Source: Combretum micranthum (lineage: Eukaryota; Streptophyta; Magnoliopsida; Myrtales; Combretaceae). From it: a DNA stretch of 64,000 nucleotides. Shown one piece after another: positions 11,860 to 24,840 of the stretch. Location of the stretch: NCBI GenBank assembly GCA_024138025.1, contig JAMXBD010001102.1, positions 1-64,000 of the forward strand, given 5' to 3'. Position 1 is the stretch's first letter. Every line of letters starts with the position of its first letter. The position numbers were made by a program, and so were the translations under genes. The notes below the pieces were generated by a model. That model saw nothing but the letters and a program-made list of their open reading frames with translations. It did not search any database and had not been told where the DNA came from.

Positions 11860-13910
11860 ATGATAAAGAGAAGGTTCTATAAGGTGGAGCATGGCGATAA
11901 CGAAGGAGATGCCGCTTCCGATTCTTCCTCTTCTTCTTCCTCCTTTGCGGAAGCTGAGCCCGAGCCTGATGCCGACGCCTCCGATAATGAAGAATCAAGT
12001 GATGCTGATTCACAGCTCAAAGACGCCTCCTCTTCATCATCCTCTTCCGGTAACTTTCTCTTTCAAATTGGGCTTAGTTTGATCGATGATCCGGGAAATT
12101 AAGCACAGTTTGCGGAAATGCAAATACTTTAACCTAATTTGTTTGAAAATCGTCATTATTAGCTTGTACAGAACTGTTGTGAATACGAAAAGAAGTTTTG
12201 TTCCAATTTTTTCAGGATATGAGAGTGAGGATAGCTCCGTGAATGAGGTCGGCATTGATTCCTCGGGTAAATTTTTTAATCTTTCTTCCTAGAATTCCGG
12301 ATCTTCCATGTGACATGTTCGTAATTAATGTGTTAAACATTGGAGATTTGGTCATTACCAGGGATATAGAATTTATGAAACTCAAATGAGTCTTCTTTTA
12401 CTAGAAGTTTTGAAATTATGAGGAGAACAGTTGATTAAAAAAAAAAAAAAAAATCTTAGTCTTTAGCCAGCTTGTCGGAAAATGAAACTACTATATTGAT
12501 TTTAATTTGATTCTTCATGTAAACTGCCCTGTTATTACTGAAAGCTTAATATATGAACGCTAATGGTTGGGTCAACAATGTGTTGCTTACTGGATCGATG
12601 ATATAAGTTCGCTTCGTTTTTCTGTCTGTGCCAGAGGAAATAGACAAGCAGGTCAAGGATATATAAAGCTGATTCTTACCCAAAAATTATATAAAGTTGA
12701 TGATCTTGAGAGTCTAGTCCTAATTTGCTTATTGCACTCCCCTTTCATCATTGAATGTTAAATTAGCTAGAGTAGTACTCAATATTTCATCATCATGGAA
12801 GTGATTAGTTGAAACTTAAGGATAATATCCTTCAAAGTCTCATAATTCTGTTAGTTGCATTGCAAACAGGTGTTTAGGTTTTTTGGTTTGTGCAGACATC
12901 TACGTGTGTATGGTGGTACTCTTTGACTATATATCTTGAATTTCTACTGAAGAGACGTGCATTATACTTGTTTTGTCATATCATCTTTGGATGTCAGGTT
13001 TACCAACTAGCGAAGATGATGCTGAGCCTGGTATTGATAGGAAAATGGTAACTGGTAGAGGGTTATCTGTTAGAGACCAAAAAAAGTTTTCCGAGCCAAA
13101 GTCTGACATTGTGGATCAAAAGGATCCAGTACCTTCAGATGCCTTAGAATATGTGTTGAACTCCAAATCAGTGTTCAAGTGCAGATTATGCCCAAGAATT
13201 GTTTGTTTGTCTGAGGAAAGTCTGAAAGCTCATCTTAACTCAAAGGTGATAAATTTCTTTACTCATCTATTTCCTTGATTCAATCTCTTTGCAGATTAAA
13301 CTGAAAACATCTCCTGGATTTCCTCTGTTGGCCAAAGTAGGCTGTACTTTTCTAATTACAATTACACTGCATAGGGTCTGTAATCTTGATTTTGGAGGGC
13401 AAAACCATTTCCTTGGCTTAACGTTAGATGTAGCAATAAACGATGGTGATCTCATCTTTCTCCTTGTGTTAATTTTTTAGAGGCATATTCGATCAGAGAA
13501 GCTACTCAAAGAAGGTCGTTTGAAAGCAATGCTGAATAGTGATGGGGAAATAGAGTATCAAGAGACAGCTATGGAAATGCATGCACGTTGCATGGCTGCA
13601 GGGAGGGTTAGTATTCATTCTATATTGGGTCTGTGGCCAAGAAACATTTAGTAGTTCTAGCTCTTCATGGACATGTGATATCCTGCTCCTGTATCAGGTT
13701 AAGGCAAACAAGAAAAGTAAAGGACGTCAACGTCAGCGGAAAAGATCAAGGAATAAGGTATCATAATTGGAATTTTGGAATTTTTATATTTTTCCTTGGG
13801 AATAGTATGTAATGGAGCACTGTGTATTACAGAAAATGGGAGATGAATCTGTCAAAGTAAAGGCAAAGCAGGACACAGAGGCTCCTGCTAAAAAAAGACA
13901 TAAAAAATGA
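11860..13910 (+). CDS. Serine/acidic-rich U1/matrin-like C2H2 zinc-finger protein, six exons
   Basis: I read six exons with GT-AG introns: 11860-12049, 12216-12266, 12998-13245, 13481-13606, 13698-13757 and 13833-13910, giving 250 residues in frame. The start opens MIKRRFYKVEHGD. Residues 20-80 are a Ser/Asp/Glu-rich tract that looks disordered. The single finger begins FKCRLC near residue 146 and is completed across the exon 3/4 junction (CxxC-x12-H-x5-H), followed by SEKLLKEGRLKAMLNSDGEIE. The C-terminus is Lys/Arg-rich (KKSKGRQRQRKR; AKKRHKK), a likely nuclear or nucleolar signal. U1/matrin-like fingers often bind structured RNA and occur in splicing or ribosome-assembly factors, so an RNA-linked nuclear role is plausible but inferred. 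I do not recognise a named gene. The 0.73-kb second intron might hide a micro-exon. Confidence 0.85.
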
Positions 13911-15729
13911 GAAGCATGTGGACTTCATTTCATTCCATGGAACACCGGTGAGCGATAACAACCATGGGGGAACAAACACACCTCAGAAAATTTTTATTTG
14001 GGTGAAGCTACAAAGTTTTCAGAACATACGGAAGAAGGTTTTTGATTGTCTTAACGAGAAAATGGAAAAGCACGCCTTGTAACTTTATAGGGTGTGATGA
14101 GCTCTGTTCTTGTAACCTTCTTTTTCTTCTTTCACTGCAAAACATGATTCTTATTATAATTCATTCACAAGTTTCACAGAATTTTCACTTCAGTGTTCAC
14201 TTGTGTGAATATTCTTACCTTGAAGCCATCGCATTTTGAGTCGAGCAGTTTAACTGTTAGTCGAATCATATTCACTGAAAAGGAATGTAAAATATATTAC
14301 TGATGTAATGGTCTAGAAACCCCATGAATGGTGCACTAGGTTTAGGCAAGTTGTCTTCGTTCTACCTTCCTATTGCTAAGTTTTAGAGCCAGTGTTTTGA
14401 AGCATAGAGTTATGATGTACGAATTAGCTCAGTAATAACTGTAGCTGTTTGTAACAGTATGTGGCACGTGGGAAAAATTATTCAATAGGTAATAAACAAT
14501 ACATGCATGTAGATGCTGTAGGTAACTTTTGATCATATTTGGGCACATGAAAACAAATAGTGGGTGGTTTTTGAAATAATTATTATATGTAATTTATGAA
14601 TTTAATTACGTGTCAAATAATAATTGGTAGTTACTTAAGAGGTGCGTATTATACGTTGTGTATATTTCCATGTCTGTGGAGTAGTATGGAGCAACAATAT
14701 GCCATCTGTGTTGCAGTGTAATGATGTGTTTAGTATTTCTATATAGGTGTATCTGGAATATTAGAGGAAGGGAGAATTTCGGCTAATAGTTATGTTGCTG
14801 CTAAAAATGACAAAAAATAACATGACATAAAATAACGAGTTTGAATTGTGGAAATCTAGTAACACTCAGCGAATGCGAATTATGCATTTTTTTTTTTCAA
14901 GAACTTAATGCCCAGTTATGCAAAATAATAAAGCAAGCAACAATAATGTTAAGCGCAATAATAAAAAAGTATGAGATAAAAGAGACAATATCGGGTTTAA
15001 CGTGAAGTTCAATCAATGTCTCACTTAAGGAAGATTTCATACATTATATTTTGCTCAACACAATTTGCTCCAATGAAGATATACCATAATATAATCATAA
15101 ACACAAATACTTAAACTAAGTCTTTATAAGAAACTAACTAACTCCCTAGGCTCAACTCGACATTTCACAATATAAATACTTAAAGAACTCTTGAGTAGTG
15201 CTTTTATAATAGATTGCAAGATATGAAATGCTAGAACTAATCAACTCTTTTTTCTCATAAAATAATATAAATTACACAAACAAGCTTTTGAGAGTGTATA
15301 CAAATTCTAATATGCTATATATAAGCTCAACATACTTAACACAACTACCAAACATGTATATATCGCCTTATCAAGTCTTGTAGCAATTACCCACATTTCT
15401 TTAATTTTTAGTCGAACATTAATGACTTCAACAGCTAATTTTTAGGTATTGGCGTCTGGATGTCTCTAATCCTAGCATCTGGATGTCTTCAATCCTAGCA
15501 TCTGAACACTAGACGCCATTAGGTCCAAAAGTTAGGTCTTATCAACTTCAACACTGTTTCGTATTTTGGACATATCTCTCTCATCCAAATTTCAATTGTG
15601 GTGATTTAAGATGCCACGGAAAGCTTAGTTAGAGCTCTATAACTTTCACTTTGCTTTTAGTTTTAAGAAATTCTAAATAAAACAAGGCCCAAAATATGTT
15701 TGAATCAATCTACAACAACAAGCACTAAC
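13911..15729. other. 3' flank of the zinc-finger gene, then AT-rich repeat-like DNA
   Basis: The first few hundred bases are the likely 3' UTR. From about 14760 the sequence resembles dispersed repeat DNA (AT-rich, poly-T at 14887-14898) but has no ends or ORFs that I can assign to a family. Confidence 0.5.
15455..15512. repeat. Short tandem repeat, 23-bp unit
   Basis: About 2.5 copies of TCTGGATGTC followed by TAATCCTAGCA (second copy CAATCCTAGCA). The block is framed by GGCGTCT at 15451 and AGACGCC near 15509-15515, so it could also fold back on itself. Confidence 0.7.
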
Positions 15730-17469
15730 TTTCACGTCTCGATGGTACCTAGTATAAGCATACAATTCACCATATATATTATTACTAGTTATACCTTTAG
15801 AGATGACATATTTCGAACAAATAGAATTTTTTAGTTGCATCAATAAGAAATGACAAATACATGCAAGTCATGATTTAGTAAAATAACTGACATCACAAGT
15901 CTTAAATATTATAATATTATAAACCATATTTCTATTCCATAAGCCTCTAACTACATAAACTAATATTTCATATACTACTATTTTATAACTAGGAAATAAA
16001 ATAAATAACTTATCTTAAATGTCCCAAATCCTTTCAGCTTCTAAATCTTACCGAAGTCATGCTCTTGAAAGAAACGAGCCAAGGTCATAGAATAAGCCTG
16101 AAAAGGTCTTTAGAAGTGCAGGCAAAACCACGGGCTCAGTGAATAACCAAATATATTACACATCAATCAAGTTCGTTAATAATCATATGTAATACAACAA
16201 TCAGACAAATACTCAAAATATAAGTCTCGAAGATCTAGAATCCAAATAGGTAAAAGAATTATGCTCACTCATCAGGGTTGAAGGATAATTACTTAATGAC
16301 CCACTTGCCTAGGGAAACTAAGTATATAAGAAAAAATCAACGATTTCTCGTTTTAGATTAAAACTTTAATTTAAGGGTATTTTAACTGATCATTTTCCTG
16401 CATCAATCTGGAGAAACTCCTTAAGTATTAGTAATCTCAAAATGATATCACAAGCGACGCCTTTCATTGCAACTTAGTTCCTGTGGAATTGACAGAACAA
16501 AGATAATCTTGATAGAACTATAAATTTTTTATAGAAAAACCAAGTATTAACAGAAAACCGAAATACTAATTCGTAGTAGGCTATCATACTTTTAAAATAT
16601 GCAATCATGCAGTCCGTGTAATGCATGTTTGTTTTAATTATATGGACAATATTTCTTAATTAAGCTTAAGGTGATCACACATTACACACAAACATATACC
16701 ATGTCTTTCTCAAGTCACAAGACAATTTTTATTATCACTTTTATTATCTTAGTTTGTCAACATAAACAAACAACTCATATCACATACTCAACAACTTACA
16801 CATCAATCATATTATTATCTTTACATTGCATATGCCACTAGTTACAAATACAAACAATGTAATAAACTTGAATTACTCACCTGCTCATGATGATCAATCG
16901 TAATAGTCTTCAAGAAAATTCATGAACTGATCAGTATCGCATATTGGACGAATAAATATTCACTCACTAGATATATATATTTGTATAAATCCTATTGGTT
17001 GTCTAAGTGTCCTAAAACCAGTTTTTTTTCTTTTCTAGATTTATATTATCTTTTCTAAGTTATTATTTACTGATAACTAATAGTTATAAAATATTTTATT
17101 ATTATCATCATTATTATTTTTATATCGTTTTTTAGTCTGACTACTTTATGGTAACTAATATTTATTTTCTATTATTTATTTTCATCATGTTTCTTTAACT
17201 CATTTCATGTTATTATATGTTATTTATGGGAATTAGATTATTCTTAATTATAACCTATTCTCATTTTCCATTCTTATATATTTACTTATATAGAATAATT
17301 ATCGGATAATTACTGTAATCTAATCTTCTGGTTTAATATAAAAGTGTTTCTTATTGGTAACGGTTACCAAAGTTTAACACTTAACAAATATTTAATTATA
17401 CTAATCTTTAAATATTTATATTTATTTATTAAATTTTATCTTTATATAATATATATATATTATATGTTA

Positions 17470-19130
17470 CGGACGTGATTTTGTCGAGTTTTATGAAACC
17501 TAAATTCCACTCCTAAACTTGATTTTTAATAGGCAAGTGTACCTATTGTTTAGTATTATAAAGTAGAGTATAGGGTCGTCTCCTCAGGGAACGTATCAAG
17601 CACTAGTACTAAATTAACCTTCCTATTATCTAGCAATCTAATGGTTAAATTAACTAGATTGAATCTTAAATTTACAACTAAACTACACTAATTTAAGAAT
17701 TACACCAAGACAATACAGTTAACAAAGTTGTAACAAAAATGAACTCACATCAAACAATAGGTTACTCATCAAATTAACATGATTTAATAACAATTTATCC
17801 TATTAATTACTTATCTGCTAGAATTCTCAACTCATGGTCACTACTCTTATAATAAGCCAATTCTAATTCCAATTTACACCTACTAGAATCTCTCTTAAAT
17901 GAATGGGTAAATTAGAATTGCAATAAAGTAATCTTTTAATCCATAAACCCCTTAAAACATACAACAAACTTCCTAATAATATCTCTATTAACAGGAGTAG
18001 TTTGTTCTAGTGACTTGGATCTATCCAATGGAACTGTTTCTCAACATTTTCCATTGAGATCTGGCATAGGATTATGCCGTGCACTACAATCGCTTAACTT
18101 GTATTAAGTCCCATCACTAGAAAATCATAATTAATTGGATTACTAATAATTAAACGTACACTTCATGTTAAGATGACTTCATAACCCCAAGATCTACTCA
18201 CTCATGATACAAATATGATAACAAACACAAAGTTCAGACATAAATTAGAACGAAAACATCGTAACAGAGTAAAGGAAAGAAAACCTCTATTTAATTATAA
18301 TAAACAAAACATTGTTATAACGCATGAACACTTGATTCCAGTTGTTCTCTCTCGAGTTTTCTTCCAGAATCGAACAATTTTCAACACTACTCTCCACTTG
18401 AACGAGTACAACAGTAACTTCCTCAATACGAACAGGTGTGTCTGTTTTTGTTGTGAAAAGGACATGAATGAATTCTACCCAATGAGTGTCTTTTTTCACT
18501 TTTAACTCCTTAGATCTTTTTAGTCAAACAGTACAACACTTGGAGGAAAATTGTGTCTTTTGTCTGAACCGATACAATACTTAAATGAAAAGACACTAAA
18601 AACATCGATTTGCAAACAACATATCACGGGCGACCAAATGGGAGTGGTCCTTGCTGTGGTTGAATTTCTTCCCATCTTTCATTAAATCACAAGCGACTAA
18701 GAGGCTGGGATTAGTTATGTGTTTCGCTTTTCTTCAAATCACGGACAACCAAGAGGCTGGGATTAGTTCTGTGTTCGAATTTCTTCCTCCTCACTCTAGA
18801 TCATGGCGACCAAAGTATTGGGATCCTTGCTATTCTTCGCTTTTCTTCAAGTTACGGGCAACCAAGAGAGCTGGATTCTTTCTGATCTTCATCATTCTCT
18901 ATCACGGGCATCCAAAGCCGCGTGATTCTTGCTGTGGGTGTTGTTTTTCTCCTACCTCGCCCTTGATTTGTGTCCATTTAGCTCCAAATTGCTCCAAAAT
19001 GTGTTGTTATGATTAAAAATCACCTGAATTGAAAATATTATTGATTTAAGTATCAATTCTTAAATGAAAACATAATTCAAGGATTAAATTTTACTTAAAT
19101 ATCCATTAAAAATCATAGATAACTCATGTC
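17470..19130. mobile_element. Unclassified repeat nested in solo LTR A2
   Basis: This segment is absent from the matching position of the related LTR at 25126-29612, so I infer an insertion. It begins near CTAAATTCCACTCC, has AAGTGTACCTATTG and AGGGTCGTCTCCTCAGGGAA near 17535-17590, and ends near AACTCATGTCTAAC at 19135. The 'GTGTACC...GGGTCG' signature is one I associate with a widespread plant repeat, but I cannot place it in a class, and I found no target duplication. Two small ORFs (18215-18505, 18651-19016) lie in it and look non-coding. Confidence 0.45.
18623..18950 (+). repeat. Degenerate tandem repeat, 47-63 bp spacing, about six units
   Basis: Units begin ATCACGGGCGACCAA or variants near 18625, 18686, 18739, 18801, 18854 and 18900, and carry GCTGGGATT and a TTTCTTC tail. 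The 121-codon ORF over this array is a by-product of the repeats. Confidence 0.7.
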
Positions 19131-19853
19131 TAACAGGATGAAACAGATTTCTTCTAGGTGAAAAATTATATGTATGCCAATAATCAATGTCCTCGGCATT
19201 GAACCTCAGACTGTCGGTGTTTGCATGTTTTACATATCAAAATTTTAAGTAACGTGTTTTGGGGAACACTTCATGAACGCTGCCAGCTTTTCCATGTACG
19301 CTGCCAGCCTTAACAATGTATGCTACCGACATTCATGCATTTTTACACGCAAAAAATTTTTACTTAGCGTTGTTCTAGTGTAAGCTAGCTTGAAAGGCGC
19401 CAGCCTATCCCTTCTACACCACCAGCCCTAGCCATGTACCAGCATAGGGCTGATGTACATATTGTTCATCATTTTTTCATTTTTCCTTAGCTCATATTCC
19501 ATTTTCTTTATACTACCTATGTATTATACTTAGTGTTTAACCATTTTGAGTGTTTTTACATGATCCTCAACTATTATTTGTGATATATCTATACCTACAA
19601 CATCTAAGAATCACTACACACATGATTTTTCATAGTTTCTATGCATATAATAACTATAGTTAGGGTTTTGAGTAAATTTTACCTTATTTAAACTGACATA
19701 ATGATGTTATACTCCTTCATTTGGTCTGACTCGATCCTAGGATTAGCAAAAACATTAGATAAGCTAATGTTTTATGTGTATACTAATTAAAAATGAAATT
19801 ACTTACTTTTTAACCTTATATCCTTAAGCTTGTTTTTGTGTTTGAGCTATATT

Positions 19854-20243
19854 TTTTGTATATGTTTGCTATGATATTGGGTCTAATTTGTGCTGATTTT
19901 GCTTTTGTTGTTTAGATTTTCAAGTGAGGCTTATTCAAGAGAAGTATTACTTTGTTTTGAGGTGTTTAATGCTTTGTTTCTGAGTTCATTATGTCCCTTA
20001 TTTATAAGCTTAAAGGTTGGTTATTTTCCAAAGCAAAGCTCAACTGTATTTTGTATATGTTTGCTATGATATTGGGTCTAATTTGTGCTGATTTTACTTT
20101 TGTTGTTTAGATTTTCAAGTGAGGCTTATTCAAGAGAAGTATTACTTTGTTTTGAGGTGTTTAATGCTTTGTTTCTGAGTTCATTATGTCCCTTATTTAT
20201 AAGCTTAAAGGTTGGTTATTTTCCAAAGCAAAGCTCAACTGTA
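19854..20243. repeat. Perfectly abutting 195-bp tandem duplication
   Basis: Copy 1 is 19854-20048 and copy 2 is 20049-20243. The only difference I see is G/A within GATTTT(G/A)CTTTTG. It lies inside solo LTR A2 and creates the ORF at 20085-20363, which I do not consider a gene. Confidence 0.92.
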
Positions 20244-21432
20244 GGGGATGTGGTTTTCATTGAATTTGCAAGTGTATGGCAGCTTCCAACATGCATTAAA
20301 TGCTTGGCTTATTTGTTGGCTTGTGATTGGTGTTATGTGTTTAAATTATTGACTTCAATGTGAAAATTCGGGCAATTTGGAGATGAAAAGGTGGTGGAGT
20401 TTGTTGCACAATTTTCCAGCAGTTATTCATGTATGTTTCCCACAGAAAATGTTCAGTAGTTAATCTAATATTATTTAATTAATTAATTATCTTAGTTTTA
20501 GTATAGTTTAATAAGTTATACGAGTATAAATTATGTCAATTGTTTAAGAGTTCTATCTCTAAAAATTTGTTTAAAGTTTCTACAAATTTTCTAGATTATC
20601 ATTGAGTTTAATTTTGAGTTTAAAGTTTATGCGTTTGATTATTTTTAAGGTTTTATCTTTCGCAGTTAAGGATTTCTAAGCTTAATGGCCAATTTTGGTT
20701 TCGATCTTTAAGAGCTTCAGAATTCTTTAACTAGAACAATGGTGTAATCCAAACATTTATTTGAAGTCTAGATTGTTAGTTATGGATCTGTTTTTGTTCC
20801 CATTATGTATTTATAACTTTAACGGTTCATCTTTAAATTATAGTTTTCTAACAATAAACTTTATTGGTTATTTACTTTTTAATGCACTTGAAACCCTATC
20901 TTAATTATTTATATATTTTGAGTTTTTGATACCACTATGAAATCTTGTCTTTGGTATTTGTTAATCTCTAGAGGACTTTGTTTTAAGGTATTGGGTTATA
21001 TATATTCATTACTACTTGTAGTTTTATTATAGGGTTTTTGTTGAGTCCTAAATTGACATTCTATTTTTATATTTGTATTTCTATTTATTTTTACTAGTAT
21101 GAAAATTCTCGGGGTTTATACTAAACAAAATCAAAATAAAACAAGTTCAAATATATCCAAATCAAATTAAGTACTCGTTTATTAATTAAGTATGACTAAA
21201 TGTGATTGAGTGATTAATTGTACAATCCATTTTCTCATCAAAATATACCATCAACACACAAGTTCAACATAAATTTTTCTTAAGCGAAGTGCAATTCTTT
21301 TGAGATTTCTAAGTATTCTTAAGGTAATACTAACCTAATTATAAATTATTTTTTAGATTTAGGGTTCTTGTATATACCTAAACAATTAATAAAATAAGAA
21401 ATTTTAATTAAAAAATAAAAATAAAAACAAAT

Positions 21433-21769
21433 GGGTAAATTACACTAGTGGACCACAACGTTTGTGGATAAGTTCATTTTGGGTCATAGAGTTTGGGAAA
21501 TAAGTTTATTTTTTGTCATAACGTTTGAAAAAATGATTCAATCCATGTCACGGTGAACACGTGTCAATAAAAGAAGGTGACATGTGTCCATTGTAACCTG
21601 GATTGAATAACTTTTCCAACCGTTATAACTCAAAATAAACTTACCCTTAAAGTTTGTGACCCAAAATGGATTTTTTCAAATGTTGTGACCAAAATGAATT
21701 TACTTTCGATCATTGTGATCTAAAATGAATTTATTCTCAAATATTATGATCCATTAGTGTAACTTACCC
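21433..21769. mobile_element. Mutator-like MITE with long inverted repeats and perfect target duplication
   Basis: A 337-bp element. It begins GGGTAAATTACACTAGTGGA and its far end reads GGGTAAGTTACACTAATGGA in reverse complement; similarity continues for roughly 90 bp on both arms. AAAAACAAAT flanks both sides exactly (21423-21432 and 21770-21779). A 9-10-bp duplication and long terminal inverted repeats point to the Mutator superfamily. There is no coding capacity. Confidence 0.85.
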
Positions 21770-21779
21770 AAAAACAAAT

Positions 21780-23274
21780 ACTGAAATAATAAAATTTTCA
21801 TTTTCATTCCTTTTAAGGCAAGATTACAAACGTGATCTATAGTGACATAATTATAGCATATTACAAAGGTGATCCTATGGTGGAACATAATTATAGCTTA
21901 TGTCGGGCATGCTTGAAGTTGGTAGAACAATTCAATCCTTTACTCCATATGGAGGTTACCGGTTACGTGAAATTGCTGCATAGCAAGGCCATAATTGCTT
22001 AATGGATTTCTCCTGCTTTTAGCTATGATCATTGCTCGAAAATATCTATGTTTTTTCTCATTATGGATAAACTTCGATAGAATATATAATTAGGTATCTA
22101 AATTTTAAAAATTATCAATTTAACTCTTAAATTTTAATATTGATTAATTAAATACCTAGAAAAAGTTTGATATTGATAACTTTAATATTTGAAAGAACTT
22201 GATAGGAGTATTATTGACATGCACGAAAAGTTATTTCAAATACTAAATTGATCAATTTTAAAAATCAAATATCTAATTGCATATTTCATCATAATTCATA
22301 TACCATTTATAATATTAACTCTATATAAATTAACTATAAAAATACCTACTTAATGTCATATTTATGAAAGATGCACATCTAATAATTGCAATATAACAAC
22401 TGCTACGGAAACTAATATGGCATCTATGAAGTATCATATATTAGAAAAACTAATATCGCATTTATAAATTGTAACATACAGTGACAATTAAACCACCTGA
22501 ACTAATGTCGCATTTATGATATTGACTAGGAAATTGTGTAATTGTATTTGTGCAATTAATTGTGCAATTTTTTAAGCAGGTCGGCAAATAAAAAATTATC
22601 TCTTCTAAAAGGCAAGTCGTTTCTCGTGTCAGTGTTAGTATGTTTTGTATTGGAACTTACGGTAGGTTTAAATTTTTTTTCTTTTAAAATTATTAAACCT
22701 CTTTTTTTTAAAAAAATCACTAAAATAGGATAAAATACAAATTATTTATCAAAATAGCCTAATTAAATTGTATCTTAAGTTTGTAAGCAAATCACAAATG
22801 CGATCTAACTAAAAATAAAAATGGACACAAGTTTAAAGGGCCATTTTAGTAATTAACTTCCGCATAGCCAATTTTGGTAATTAACTTAAAACTAAAATTA
22901 TTTAAAAAATTATTTATTAAAAAAGCTAAAGTTAAAAAAATAATAATAAATTTGTTTTCCAGTGATATATATTGGTCATTCTATCTGTGAAGTGCTGCCA
23001 AATCCGCTGACGGGATCCTTGAAACTTTTATTATTTTCCAGGTATATATATATGAATCAGATGCTTTTACCATATCGTACATACCATCCAGAACTTCCCC
23101 CTTCATGCTCTAACACATCAATCGGAGGTGTTTTTGTTGTTCCCTTTCTTTCGGGCCAAAAAGGGCAATAGATACAGATATCAATGAAAAGAAATCCACT
23201 GAGATTAATACATTGGCTCGTCACGTCATTTATGTATACCCCAAACAATGTTGGGACTTATAATTTAAACCCAT
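21780..23274. other. AT-rich DNA, no supported gene
   Basis: AT-rich with poly-T/poly-A tracts. A less AT-rich patch at 22960-23250 has overlapping small ORFs on both strands, which I cannot support as coding. Confidence 0.5.
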
Positions 23275-23800
23275 GAGCAGCTGTTAAAGCGTTCGAATTT
23301 CATTTTCACCTTTTAAAGTAAGGGGGATTCTGCTCAATGATCCTGTCAAAGACGGGATCCCGGTCTTCTTCTGCCAAGCTGCTAATTGTAGCGGTGAATC
23401 CTCCAACATAGAACTCTTGAAAGAGTAAGAAGCAAACTGTAGTGGCAAGATCAAATGCAAATTCAGAGTATAGGACAATGACATTGATATTATGTGAATT
23501 GCTTTGATTTAAACATATTCTAGAAGAACTTGGATTTCCTCAATTACAACCAATACAATTGATATGTGATAATCAGACTACTCTATATATTGTGTCAAAT
23601 CTAGTTTTTCATGAACGCACAAAGCACATTGAAATTGACTGTCACTTTGTTCGTGAGAAATCATTGAATAAGAAAATTGATACATCTTATGTTAAAACAG
23701 AAGACCGACTTGCTGATCTTTTTACTAAGGCACTTCCAGAGGTTCAAGTTAAATATATATGTAACAAGCTAGGAGCATTGAATGTAGCCATTGCTATTAT
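23275..23800 (+). pseudogene. Ty1/copia RT end and RNase H fragment, decayed
   Basis: Broken frames give GILLNDPVKDG, then WKSKKQTVVARS (first residue mutated) with SEYRTM, then in one frame (23559-23800) CDNQTTLYI, HERTKHIEIDCHFVRE and LADLFTKALP. These match the copia RNase H block (SWKSKKQxxVxRSSAEAEYRA ... CDNxSAIxIAxNPVFHxRTKHIxxDxHFVRE ... LADxFTK). There are several frameshifts and no LTR, protease or integrase nearby, so it is a truncated relic. The 132-residue ORF runs past the homologous part into unrelated sequence. Confidence 0.88.
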
Positions 23801-24450
23801 GTTAACTAGATTGATTCAATCTTATAAGGTGTTTTTATGTGCCAATTCTTTTGTGGTGGTAGTTCACATAAATTCTGTCTTTTTCCTCTTCAACTGTATA
23901 TCCCTTATAGTAATGTGCTCGCTAATTGATAACCAAAAATCCAATTCCTATCCCTAAAATCGGTAATAGAGGAGCCGAAGATTTTAAAAATTTGTCATCT
24001 ACACATTGAAGAGATGGCTATTAATATAATACTCAAAAAATTTGATGGTTACATGACTTTTCGATCATCGAAGTGTGAATGATCCTAGTGTAGTCACTAT
24101 TGAGAAAAAGATCTGAATTAGGAATTGGAGTCCATGAACAATGATAAGTAAGTAGAATTAAATGAGAAGGCTCTAACTATGGTACTATTAAATTTGGAAA
24201 ATAGTGTTTTATATAAAGTAGTAGCAAAGAAGATGACTACAAGATTACAAAAGAAATGAAGATATATAAATGATTAAATTTCTTTGTAAATTATTGATGT
24301 TGAAGTAGTAGCAATCATGGATTGGACATCATATTTCAAATGTCATACTCATGACCAGCAATTTGAATAATATTGATATTATGTTTGAGAGTTAAACTAA
24401 ATGATGATCTTGATGCCCTCAATTATCTTGATTGCACACATTTACGTCAT
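23801..24450. other. AT-rich DNA after the copia relic
   Basis: May hold the relic's decayed 3' end; no LTR features or genes could be recognised. Confidence 0.4.
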
Positions 24451-24840
24451 GTTTGGTATGTAGGAATAAACTCGGAATGGAATCGTGCTTCGTAGTTCTA
24501 TTCCCATTCCTATATTTGGTTGCATTTTTTAAAACTGGAATTGCAATTCCTAAGAATCGACAATTCCACTTGAGAGGGAATTCGATTCCATTCTTAGAAG
24601 GCAGAATCGCATTCCATTCCATCCTATAAATACTTACCATTAAATTACTTTTTCATCCTTTTATTTATTTATTATTCACATTAATTATTAGGGATATTTT
24701 TGAAAAATAACATGTTAATCCCTTCATTCTATAATATATCCAAACAAAGGAATTGATACATCATTCCGCCTCTTATTCCATTCTATTCCTTTCCACCCAT
24801 TCCAATCTATTCCATTCTTAATGAATTCCACATACCAAAC
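24451..24840. mobile_element. MITE with GTTTGGTATG terminal inverted repeats
   Basis: A 390-bp element. Both ends read GTTTGGTATGT inward, followed by GGAAT-rich subterminal repeats (GGAATGGAAT; many ATTCCATTCC motifs). Structure and lack of coding are typical of plant MITEs. I could not fix the target duplication, so the superfamily is open. Confidence 0.65.

Larger units (their letters stand above)
15730..21120 (-). mobile_element. Solo LTR (A2) of the giant-LTR superfamily, with a nested insertion
   Basis: The left end TTTCACGTCTCGATGGTACC matches the terminus TGTCACGCCCCAATGGGTACC of the intact element at 46369. The right end GAAAATTCTCGGGGTTTATA matches its GAAAATTTAGGGGTTTACA. Flanks are CTAAC (15725-15729) and CTAAA (21121-21125), four of five identical. 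Interior modules (CTCAGTGA near 16136; CTCATCAGGGTTG near 16270) recur in the other giant LTRs, and 19150-20620 is collinear with 27540-28700 of the copy at 25126-29612. No gag or primer site is attached, so this is a solo LTR. After removing about 1.65 kb of nested DNA (17470-19130) its length is about 3.7 kb. Confidence 0.75.

Noticed and set aside
11786..12082. Alternative-frame ORFs over the first exon of the zinc-finger gene
   Set aside because: Shadows of the serine/acidic tract; only the + frame from 11860 joins later exons.
18651..19016. 121-codon ORF
   Set aside because: It overlies a degenerate tandem repeat in a nested element and has no conserved features; repeats often keep a frame open.
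20085..20363. 92-codon ORF with a hydrophobic start
   Set aside because: Created within the 195-bp duplication of a solo LTR; no homologue is recognised and the upstream copy has the same text in a broken frame.
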